Positions 11,930-22,500 of a stretch of DNA of 64,000 bases are shown in pieces; the stretch's first letter is position 1, and every line of letters starts with the position of its first letter. Origin of the DNA: Saccharopolyspora hirsuta (GTDB lineage: Bacteria > Actinomycetota > Actinomycetes > Mycobacteriales > Pseudonocardiaceae); NCBI RefSeq assembly GCF_008630535.1, contig NZ_VWPH01000010.1, forward strand, positions 276,984 to 340,983, written 5' to 3'. Position numbers and translations under genes: made by a program. The notes under the pieces are model-generated. The model made no database searches, was not told where the DNA came from, and saw only the letters and a list, made by a program, of their open reading frames with translations.

Positions 11930-13573
11930 TCAGGCCTCCTCGGTCAGCTGCATCGGGCGGACGTCCAGTTGCGGTAGGTGGCCGAGCATCTCCGGCCGCC
12001 AGGGTTGGTCGTCGGGGCTCTCCCAGGCCCGGAACGGGATGCCGAGCTCCTCGCACAGGAACTGGATCGCGAACCGGCCGCTCGAAGCCGCCTTGATCAG
12101 CCCGCCACCACCGATCCACTGCCCGGCCATGGAGAACCCGGCCAGCCCGGGCAGCCGCATCCGCTGCCGGTTCACCAGCCGGGTGGCCAGGTCGTCGGCC
12201 TCGGTGAAGCCGATCCAGCCGAGGATGCTGCCGTTGTGGTTGCCGGTGTAGCGGTGGTTGGTCGTCGGCGTGGCCACGTCGACGACGTCGATGCGCCCGC
12301 CGATCTCCGGGTGGCGCTCCGCCAGGAAGGCCCGGACGAAGTCGGCGGCCTTGCGCTTCTGCGCCCAGTACTCGCGCCGGTTGCGGGTGCGCAGCTCCCG
12401 CCAGTACCCGAAGTCGCTGAAGTAGGTGCAGTGGAACAACGACTTGCCCGGCGGGGCGCAGCCCGGCCAGTAGCGCGACCGCAGCTGGACCACGAGGCTG
12501 TCCTGCATCACCCGCGGCAGCTGCGCGCTCTCCTGCGCGGAGAGCAGGTACGTGGTGCTGTGCGGGGTGTCCGGCGGGAGCTCGACGTCGACGCCGACGA
12601 ACACCGACATCATGCCCGGGTACACCGCTTCGGGCTTGTGCAGCAGCTCGCCGTAGAGCTTGTCCAGCTCCGGGGTGGTGTACTCACCGCCCAGCAGGCG
12701 GTAGATCGTGGTGTACCCGTCGCAGGCCGAGATGACGTGATCGGCGTGGTGGCGGGTGCCGTTCTTGAGCTCGACGCCGACCGCCCTGCCGTCCTCGACC
12801 AGGATCCGCCGCACCCGCGCGCGGTAGCTGATCTCGCCGCCGAGCCCGGTGTAGCGGTCCTCGATGGACCTCGCCAGCCCCAGCGAGCCGCCCTCCGGGA
12901 TTCCCGCGTTGCCGTGGTGGGCGCAGGCGATGTTGTACAGGTACGGCAGCAGCGGGAACTGCTCGTGGTCCTGGAAGAAGACGTTCGGGAACCCCCGCCG
13001 CAGCAGCGGGTCCTCGAACTTCGCGCTGAAGTCGGCCATCCGCCGCGCCGAGTTCCGCCAGAACAGCAGCAGCGACGGCAGCACCTCGCGCAGCACGGCC
13101 AGCTTCTCGGGCAGCGTCTTCAGCGGCGGTGGCTTCAGGAACGGGAAGACCTCGAGGTCCAGGAACCGCCGCAGGTCCCGGCAGAACGACTTGATCAGCC
13201 GCGCGTCGCCCGGCGAGAGCGCGAGCAGGTGCCGCTCCAGCCGATCCGGGTCGTGGTAGAACCGCACCTCCCGCCCGTCCTCGCCGACGACCCGGTTGAA
13301 CACCTCGAAGTTGGTGATCTCCTTGCCGTCGAGCGCCCCGAGCTCCCGCCAGATCTGGTTGGCCTCGTTGCCCGGTGCGGTCCCGATCAGCCACTCGATG
13401 CAGTAGTCGAAGATGTAGCCCTCGCGCGACCAGGCGGTGCAGCACCCGCCCGGCAGCACGTGCTTCTCGAGGATGCGGCTGTCCAGCCCGCTCATCTGCG
13501 CGTAGCAACCGGCCGCCAGGCCCGCGATCCCGCCGCCGATGATCAGGACGCTCGGCTTGCCGCTGTCAGGCAT
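11930..13573 (-). CDS. Phytoene-desaturase-like FAD oxidoreductase (candidate PTM cyclase, proximal copy)
   Basis: A 547-residue CrtI-type flavoprotein with the dinucleotide motif VLIIGGGIAGLAAGCYAQ at residues 9-26, then LPGGCCTAW and the C-terminal MAGQWIGGGGLIKAASSGR. Its ATG overlaps the synthetase stop by 8 nt, with AAGGAG 9 nt upstream, so its output is tied to the synthetase. The closest relative visible here is the next gene. Family members include carotenoid desaturases, retinol saturases and the PTM ring-forming reductases. Context strongly favours the last. Which ring each copy would form cannot be read from sequence. Confidence 0.87.
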   Translation of the reverse strand: MPDSGKPSVLIIGGGIAGLAAGCYAQMSGLDSRILEKHVLPGGCCTAWSREGYIFDYCIEWLIGTAPGNEANQIWRELGALDGKEITNFEVFNRVVGEDGREVRFYHDPDRLERHLLALSPGDARLIKSFCRDLRRFLDLEVFPFLKPPPLKTLPEKLAVLREVLPSLLLFWRNSARRMADFSAKFEDPLLRRGFPNVFFQDHEQFPLLPYLYNIACAHHGNAGIPEGGSLGLARSIEDRYTGLGGEISYRARVRRILVEDGRAVGVELKNGTRHHADHVISACDGYTTIYRLLGGEYTTPELDKLYGELLHKPEAVYPGMMSVFVGVDVELPPDTPHSTTYLLSAQESAQLPRVMQDSLVVQLRSRYWPGCAPPGKSLFHCTYFSDFGYWRELRTRNRREYWAQKRKAADFVRAFLAERHPEIGGRIDVVDVATPTTNHRYTGNHNGSILGWIGFTEADDLATRLVNRQRMRLPGLAGFSMAGQWIGGGGLIKAASSGRFAIQFLCEELGIPFRAWESPDDQPWRPEMLGHLPQLDVRPMQLTEEA

Positions 13574-16500
13574 CGCGGACCGCTCCTTCCAGGATCCCGC
13601 GCACCAGACCGGCGTTGGTCGGCAGGTGCGCCTCGTCGAGCATCTCGGCGTGGTCGCCCGACCCGCGGTGCACGTCGCTGCGCGTCGCGGAGCTGCCGTG
13701 CCAGCTGCCCGGGGCGCCGGTGGCGTACTGCTCGGCCTTGAGCTCGTCGGAGATCACGCTCACCGCGGCCCGCACCGTGCCGGTGTTCGGCGTCCGGCTG
13801 CTGTAGTCCAGGTAGTCCCTGGCCTGCTCGCGGGTCTCCGCGGCCACCACCTCCGAGCCGGTGTGCCTGCGCAGGTGCTCGGCCAGCTCGGTCTCGAACG
13901 CCGCGAGGTGCTCCTCGCCGAGCTGGAAGGACTCGCCGATCCGGTAGGAGTCCACGATGATCACGTCGGAGACCTCCCGGCCGCGCCGCTCCAGCTCACC
14001 GGCCACCTCGAAGGCCAGGTTGCCGCCCAGCGAGTAGCCGAGCAGCGCGCAGCTGCCGTCGGGCTGCAGGTCCTCGACCAGGTCCGCGTAGCGGGCCACC
14101 TTGTCGTCCCCGGTCAGGTAGTTGAACGCCACCACGCGGTGCTCCGGCAGGTGCTCGGCGAACTTGCGGTAGACCAGGCCGTGCCCGCCGGCGGGCGGGA
14201 AGCAGAACAGCGGGGCGCCGAGGTCGCCGAAGGTCAGGTAGGGCTGGGCGCCGCCGATCCGGCCGGTGATGATGTGCTCCAGCGTGGTCGCCATGCCCTG
14301 CAGGGTGGTGACCTTGAACAGCTGGCTGACCGGGATGCTGATGTTGAACTCGTGCTGCAGGTGGTGGATGAGCTCGATCAGCCTGATGGAGCTGCCGCCG
14401 ACCTCGAAGAAGTCGTCGCGCAGCGCGACCTCCGGCAGGCCCAGCACGGACTTCCAGTGCTCGGCCATGCGCTCCTCGAACAGCGTCACCGGCTGCTCGT
14501 CGGCGTCGTCGCGGGTGACCTCGGGCTCGGGCAGCGCGGTGAGGTCGACCTTGCCGTTGGAGGTCAGCGGCAGCGCGGCCACCTCGACCAGGTGGGTCGG
14601 GATCATGAAGGTCGGCAGGTACTCCGCGAGGTGCCTGCGCAGCGCCCGCACGTCCAGCGCGGCCCCGTCGGCGGGCACGCAGTAGGCGCACAGCACGTTG
14701 TCGCCGTCGGCTCCGGCGCGGGTGGTGACGACCGCTCGCGCGAGTCCCGGCCAGGAGGCCAGCCGCGCTTCGATCTCACCGGTCTCGATGCGGTGGCCGT
14801 GCACCTTGACCTGCGAGTCGGCCCGGCCGAGCAGGTGCGCGGTGCCCTCGGCGTCCCAGCGGGCCAGGTCGCCGGTCCGGTACAACCGCACCGGTTCACC
14901 GCCGAACGTGCGGGTGACGAAGCGCTGCGCGGTCAGCTCCTCGTCGAGGTAGCCGAGGGACACCCCGTCGCCGCCGACCCACAGCTCGCCGGGCACGCCC
15001 GGCGGCACCGGCCGCCCGTGCCGGTCGAGGATGTAGAGCCTGCTGTTGGGCAGCGGTCGGCCGATGGGCACCAGCTGCCCCGGCGCCAGGTGGTCGGTCG
15101 GCCCCTCGAAGTAGGCGCTGTCGATGGTGGCCTCGCTGAGCCCGTAGGAGTTGACCACGCGGGTCCGCGGTCCGCACAGCTCCCGCAACCGCTGGTACTC
15201 CTCGACCTTCCACGCGTCGGAGCCGACGACCAGCAGCCGCATGAAGTCGAGCCGGTGCCCGGCGCGTTCGCAGTGCTCCACCAGCCCGCGGACCACCGCG
15301 GGCACGAACTCGGCGCAGTCGACGCGCTCGGCGCGCATCACGTCGTGGAGCCGGGCGGTGTTGAACAGCAGGTCCCGGTTGACCAGCACGAGGGTTCCGC
15401 CGGAGCACAGCGCCCGCACCAGGTCGCCGGTGAACACGTCGAAGGCGGAGCTGGCCAGCTGCAGGTGCACGTGGACGTCCTCGCCGAGCCGGTACTCCGC
15501 GTGCCAGGCGTGGTAGGCCGAGGACAGGTTGCGGTGGCTGACCCGCACGGCCTTCGGTCGGCCCGTCGAACCCGAGGTGTAGATGACGTAGGCGGGCGAT
15601 TCCGGGTCCAGCGGGCGGTCGGCGGCCTCCGGCCCGGCCTCGGCGCGCAGCTCGGCCGGGGTCAGCACGACGCCCGCGCCGCCCAGCTGATCGCGGTGGG
15701 CGTCGTCGACGACGGCCAGCACGGCTCCGGCGTCGCGCACCATGTCGGACAGCCGGTCCGCCGGGTGGTCCGGGTCCAGCGGCAGGTAGGCGCCACCGGC
15801 GTGCAGGACCGCGAGCAGGGTGGTGATCAGCTCCGGCGACTTCTCCATGCACAGCGCGACGACCGCGCCGTTGGTGACGCCGAGATCGCGCAGCCGGTGC
15901 GCCATCCGCCGGGACTCCCGTTCCAGCTCCCGGTAGCTGAGCCGCCGCGTCTCCCCCGCCTCCGACGGCATCGAGACGGCGATCGCGTCGGGGTTCTCGG
16001 CGGCCGCCCGGCTGATCAGGCGGTGCACCGCCACGTCGTCGGCCGCCCGCCGGATCGCGCCGCTGAAGTTCTCCAGCAGCTGCTCGGACTCGACGTCGTC
16101 GAGCATCCGGACCTGGGTGGCGGGTTCGGCGGCGGGAGTGCTGGTCAGCGATTCGACCAGGTTGCGGTAGTGCCCGGCCATGCGGCGGATCGTGGCGGGC
16201 CGGAACAGGTCCGAGTTGTACTTGAAGACGCAGTGGAACCGGCCGTCCGCCTCGTCCTCGTAGGCCGACAGCGTCAGGTCGAACTGCCCCTCCTCCTCCG
16301 GCAGCTCGATGTAGTCCAGCCGGTAGCCGTACTTCTCGGTGGCCACCTTGTGCACCAGCAGGATGAACATGGCCTGGAACAGCGCCGACCGGCTCGGGTC
16401 GTGCTTGCCGCCGAGCTCGTCGACCAGCAGCACGAACGGGTACTCCTGGTGGTCCAGTCCGTTGAGGACGGTCTCGCGGGTGCGGGCCAGCAGCTCGCCG

Positions 16501-19500
16501 ACCGTCGGGTCTCCGGACAGGTCCACGTACAGCGGCAGCGGGTTGATGAAGTAGCCGTACACCGAGGCGAACTCGTCCTGCGTGCGGCCGCTGACCGGGC
16601 TGCCGACGATCACGTCGTCCTGCCCCGAGTACCGGCTCAGCAGCAGGGTGTAGGCCGCGAGCAGGACCACGAACACCGTCACGTCGTGCTCGCGGGCCAG
16701 CGCGTGCACCCGCGCGGTCAGCTCCTCGTCGAGCACGAAGAACTCCGAGGCGCCGTTGTTGGTCTGCACGGGCGGGCGCGGGCTGTCGGTGGGCAGGTTC
16801 AGCACCGGCGGTTCGGCGGGCAGCGCCGTGCGCCAGTACTCGAGCATCCGGCGCGCGTCGTCGCTGGCCAGGAACCGGTTCTGCCAGTTGAGGAAGTCCA
16901 GGTAGGTGGCCGCCACCGGGGGCAGTTCGGCGCGGCGCCCGGCGCGCAGCGCCTCGTAGACCGCGAGCAGCTCCTCGATGAAGGTGAACGTGGAGATCGC
17001 GTCGGAGATGATGTGGTGCACCGCCTTGGTGATCACCCACCGGTCCGGCCCGCGCCGGAACAGCCGGAACCGGATCAGCGGGTCGTTCTCCAGGTCGTAG
17101 GGCTTGCGGTACTCGTGGATGATCAGCTGGTAGACGTCCTCCCAGGGCTGGTCCTGCACGTCGAACAGCTCGACGTCCGGCTTGACCTCCGCGGAGATCC
17201 GCTGCACCGGTTCGCCGTCGACGAGCGCGAAGTTGGCCCGCAGGCTCGGGTGGCGCTCCAGCATCGCGCGGAACGCCTCGAACATCAGGTCCGGGTCGAG
17301 CTCGGTGCGCACCTCCACCGCACCGCCGATGTTGTAGGCGAAGCCGTCCGGGTTGAGCTGCTTGAGGAACCACAGCGCCTGCTGGTTCTGCGTCAGCGGG
17401 TACTGCCGCTCGTCGTGGAACACCTCGACCTCCGCGCCGGGGCCGGCGTCGGCGCCGGACGCGTCGAGCTGCTCGTGCAGCCGGCCCACGAGCTCGGCGA
17501 CCGGGGAGCTGCCCAGCAGGGCCACCACCGGCAGCGCGACGCCGAACTCGGCGTGGGTCCGGGCGCGGACCTCCATCGCCAGCAGCGAGTCCAGCCCGAG
17601 CGCGTTGAGCCCGGCGTTCTCGTCGACCTGCTCGGGCTGCACCCGCAGGACGGTGGCGACCAGCCCGGTGAAGTGCCGGGCGAGCAGGTCGCGCCGCTGT
17701 TCCGGCGCGGTGTTGCGGAACTCCTCCAGGAACCCGCCGCCCGCCTCGGCGCGGTCGGCCGCTTCCGCGCCCAGCTCGGCCACCAGCGCGGGCGGCGTGG
17801 TGTACCAGGCCAGGAACACCGGCCAGTCGACGATGGTGGCCACCAGCAGCTGCGCGTGCGCCTGGTCGACGACCCGTTCCAGCACGTCCATCCCGGCTTC
17901 CGGGGACAGCGAGCTCATGCCGCGGTTGGTGCGGTAGTGCTCGACCAGCCCGAGGTCGGCGATCATGCCGGTGGCCCACGGCCCCCAGTCGATGCTCAGC
18001 GCCGGGAGCCCGAGCGAGCGCCGGTGGTGGGCCAGCGCGTCGAGGAAGGCGTTGCCCGCCGCGTAGTTCGTCTGCCCCGCCGTGGTGAGCACCGAGGCGA
18101 TCGAGGCGAACAGCACGAAGTGGTCGAGCGGTTCGTCCCGCAGCTGCCGGTGCAGCACGGTGGCGCCGATCGTCTTGGGGTCGTGCACGGCGTCGAAGGT
18201 CTGCCGGTCCATCTCCGGCAGCAGCGTGTCCGCGACGTTCCCGGCGAGGTGGAACGCACCGCGGATGGGCGGCAGGTCCTGCTGCCGGTAGTCGGCGAGC
18301 CAGGTCGCGAAGGCCGCTTCATCGGTGATGTCCAGCGGCACCAGGAGCGGCTGCGCGCCGAGCGCCTCCAACTCCTTGACCAGCGCCACCTTCTGGCCGA
18401 TCGGGGTGTCCGGGTCGACCTCGCGCCAGCGCTCGCGGGCGGGCAGTTCGGTGCGCCCCACCAGGATCAGCCGTCGGGCGCCGCGCCGGGCCAGCGTCCG
18501 GCAGGCCAGCCGACCGAGCGCGCCGAACGCGCCGGTGACCAGGTAGGCGCCGTCGGAGCGCAGCCGCAGCGGCAGCGGTTTCAGCAGGTCGTCGGGCCTG
18601 CGGAGGCGGCTGGTGCGGCGGCGGTCGCCGCGCAGCGCGATCTCCTCCTCGTCGTCGGCGCCGATCTCGCGCAGCAGCGCGGCGGCGTCGGCGGGCACGT
18701 CGGTCCCGGCCGGGTCGAGGTCGATCAGCGTGACCCGGTTGGCGGTGAGCTCCTGCTGCCGCAGCACGCGGCCGATGCCCCAGGACGGCGCGGCCAGCGG
18801 CTCGACCTCGTCGTCCGCGGTCACCGCCTGCGCGCCGCGGGTGACCACGTGCAACCGGGCCCGGGACTGCTCGGCGGCCAGGGCCTGGGCCAGCGCGATC
18901 AGCGAGTAGGTGCCTTCGGTGCGCTGGCGCGCGAGCTCCGGTTCACCGGCGGTCTCGAACTCCGGCCGGTCCAGGTTCCAGAGGTGCACCACGGCGTCGA
19001 AGGGTCTGGGCAGTTCCCCGAGCAGGCGCCGCAGGTCCTCGGCGCTGCCGGGCACCACCTCGGACGCGTGCTCGCCGCGCCGGTAGGCGGTGCCGGGCCG
19101 GACCAGGTGGCAGCGGCCGCCCCGTGCGGTGACCTGCGCGGCGAACTCCTGCCCGATGCCCTGGGAATCGGCCAGCACCAGCACGTCACCGGGCACTTCG
19201 GGGGGTTCGGCGAGGTCCGGTGCCGGGATCCAGGTCGGGGCGAGCAGCCAGCTGTCGATGGTGGCCGCGGCGACACCGGCCGAGGCCTGCTCGACGTCCG
19301 CGGCGCGGAAGCCGTCGATGTGGCCGAGCACCGCGCCGTCGTCGCCGTGCACGGTGATCTCGCCGATGAGCTCGTCGCCGTCCCGGCGCACGATCCGGGC
19401 GTGCGCCCAGATCGGCCGGTCGCCGATCGGCTCGGTCCGCACCTCCGCGATGGACAGCGGCAGCCGGATGCCGGTCTCCGGCACGTCCTCGGCGGTCAGC

Positions 19501-22500
19501 GGCGTCAGCAGGGTCTGGAAGCAGGCGTCCAGCAGCGCCGGGTGGAAGTGGTGCTCGCCGGAGCCGCTGAGCGCCTCGCTCGGCCGGATGCGGGCCAGCG
19601 CCTCGTCCGGTCCGATCCAGACCTGCTCGATGCCCTGGAACGCCGGGCCGTAGTGGTAGCCGAGCTCGGCCAGCGCCGCGTAGCAGGCCGGGCCGTCGAG
19701 GTGCTGCGGGCAGCGGGCGCGGATCGCGTCGGCGTCCAGCCGCGCGCGCGGCCGGTCCGGGCGACCGGCGCGCAGCACCCCGGTGGCGTGCACCGATCGC
19801 CGGTCGTCGCTGACCGTGGCGATCGCGAACTCCGCGTCGGCGGTGCAGGACAGCTGCACCTTCCTGGCCTCGTCCTCGGGCAGGAACAGCGCCTTGCGCA
19901 GCTCGACGTCGGCCAGCGCGACCGACGTGCCGCCGGTCACGGCCCGCACCGCCTGCGCCGCCATCTCCAGGTAACCGGCGGCGGGGAACACCACGTCGCC
20001 CTGGATCCGGTGGTCGCGCAGGTACGGCGCCTGCTCGACGTCGAGGGTCGCCTCCCAGGACGGCTCGGTGGTGGGCATGCGGCGGCCCAGCAGCGGGTGG
20101 TCGAGGCGGCCGAGCCGGACCTGGGCCACCGCCTCGGGCTCCACCCAGTAGCGGTCGCGGCGCCACGGGTAGGGCGGCAGCGACACCGCGCGGCCGCCGG
20201 GTTCGAGCACGTCCCAGTCGATGTCGACGCCGAGGTTGTGCAGGTCCGCCAGGGACGTGGTGAACCGCTCGGCCTCGTCCTCCTCGCGGCGGATGGACGG
20301 CACCGCGGCGCCCTCGATCTGCTTGTCCAGCAGGCATTCCCGGATCGAGTGGGCCAGCACCGGGTGCGGCCCGACCTCCAGGAACAGCCGGTAGCCGTCG
20401 TCGGCGAGGCGGTCCACCGCCGCGCGGAAGCGGACGCTGTCGCGGACGTTGCGCCACCAGTAACCGGCGTCCAGCTCCGGGCCTTCGGCGGTGCCCTCCT
20501 GACCGGTCAGGTAGAGCGGCACCTGCGCCGGACCGGGCCGCAATTCGTCCAAAGAGGACAGCAACTCGTCCTTGATGAGGTCCATCCGGGCGCTGTGGTA
20601 GGGCACGCGGACGGCGAGGAACTTCGCGAACACCTGCTCCTCGCGCAGCTCGTCGGCGAGCGCGGCGAGCGCGTCCTCGTCCCCGGCCAGGGTGCACGCG
20701 GCGGGGGCGTTGATCGCGGCCACCGAGACGCGATCGCCGAAGCGCTGGACCCGCCGCTGCGCCTCCGCCTCGGACAGGCTCACCGCCAGCATCGTGCCGG
20801 TCCCGACGAGCTTCTGCTGCAGGCGGCTGCGGTGGACGATGATCCGCACCGCATCGGCCAGGTCGTAGACCCCGGCCTCGTAGAACGCCGCCACCTCGCC
20901 GGTGCTGTGCCCGACGATCGCGTCCGGCCGCACGCCATGGTGCCGCCACAGCGCCGCCAGCGCCACCTGGACGGCGAAGTTGGCTGGCTGGGCCAGCCAG
21001 GTCTCGGCCATCTGCGAATCGGCCTCGTCCGCGGTGAGCTCGGACAGCAGCGACCAGCCTGCGATCCGGGCGATCTCCCGGTCGCAGCGCTCGATCATCT
21101 CGCGGAACACCGGTTCGCCCGCCAGCAGCTGGCGGCCCATCGCCCACCACTGCGGCCCCATGCCGGTGAACACCCACACCAGCCGACGCTCGTCGCGGGC
21201 CTGACCGGTGCGCGCGAGCGGGTGCGCCTCGCCGCGCGCGCACTCGGCCAGCCGCTGCGCCAGCTCGTCCTTCGACGAGTACACGATGGACAGCCGGTGG
21301 TCGTGGTGCTGGCGGCGGTGCGCCAGGGTGTGGCCGAGGTCGGCCAGGTCGAGCGCGTCGAGCCGCTCCGCGATCCGCCCGGCCAGCTCCGGCAGCGCCG
21401 CCGGGTCCCGCGCGGTGAGCGGGAGGATGCGGTGCTCGCGCTGGGCGGGCCGCCGCTCGGGCTCCGGCCGCTGCGGCGCCTCCTCCAGGACGACGTGGGC
21501 GTTCGTGCCGCCGAAGCCGAAGGAGTTCACCCCGGCGCGGGCCGGGCCGTCGTGCTCGGGCCAGTCGGTGAGCCGGTCCGGGATCTCGTAGGGCTGGGCC
21601 GCCAGGTCGATGTCCGGGTTGATCCGGTTCAGGTTGATGTGCGGCGGGATCTTGCGCTCCGCCAACGACAGCGCGGTCTTGATCAGGCCGGCCATCCCGG
21701 CGGCCGATTCGGTGTGCCCGATGTTGGTCTTGACCGAGCCGATGTAGCAGCGCTCCCCCGGCTTGCGCCCGATCGCCAGCGCCCGGCCCAGCGCGTTGGC
21801 CTCGATCGGGTCGCCCACCGGCGTGGAGGTCCCGTGCGCTTCGACGTACTGCAGCGCGCCGGGTTCGATGCCCGCCTCCGCGCAGACCCGCTCGATCAGC
21901 TCGATCTGGGCGTCGGCGTTGGGCACCGTGATCCCGTTGGTGCGGCCGTCCTGGTTCACCCCGCTGGCGGTGATCACCGCGTGGATCGGGTCGCCGTCGC
22001 GCAGCGCGTCGTCGAGGAGCTTCAGCGCGACCACCGCCACGCCCTCGGCGCGCACGTAGCCGTTCGCCTCGGCGTCGAAGGTCCGGGACCGCCCGTCCGG
22101 GGAGAGGAATCCGCCCTTGGTCTCCGCGATGGTGTACTGCGGCGCCATGTGCAGCAGCGTGCCCCCGGCCAGCGCGAGGCTGCTCTCGCCGCGGCGCAGG
22201 CTCTGGCAGGCCAGGTGCACCGCCACCAGCGAGGAGCTGCAGGCGGTGTCGATCGAGACGCTCGGCCCGCGCAGGTCCAGGCAGTAGGAGATGCGGTTGG
22301 ACGCCATCGTCATCATGGTGCCGGTCGCGGTGTGCGCGGCCAGCGTCTCGAAGCCCAGGTCGGCGAACTGGACGATCTTGTAGTCCAGGGTGAACGCGCC
22401 GACGAAGACGCCGACGTCGCGTCCGGCCAGCTCGTCGGGCCGCTGCCCGCCGTCCTCCAGCGCCTCCCACGCGACCTCCAGCAGCTTGCGCTGCTGCGGG

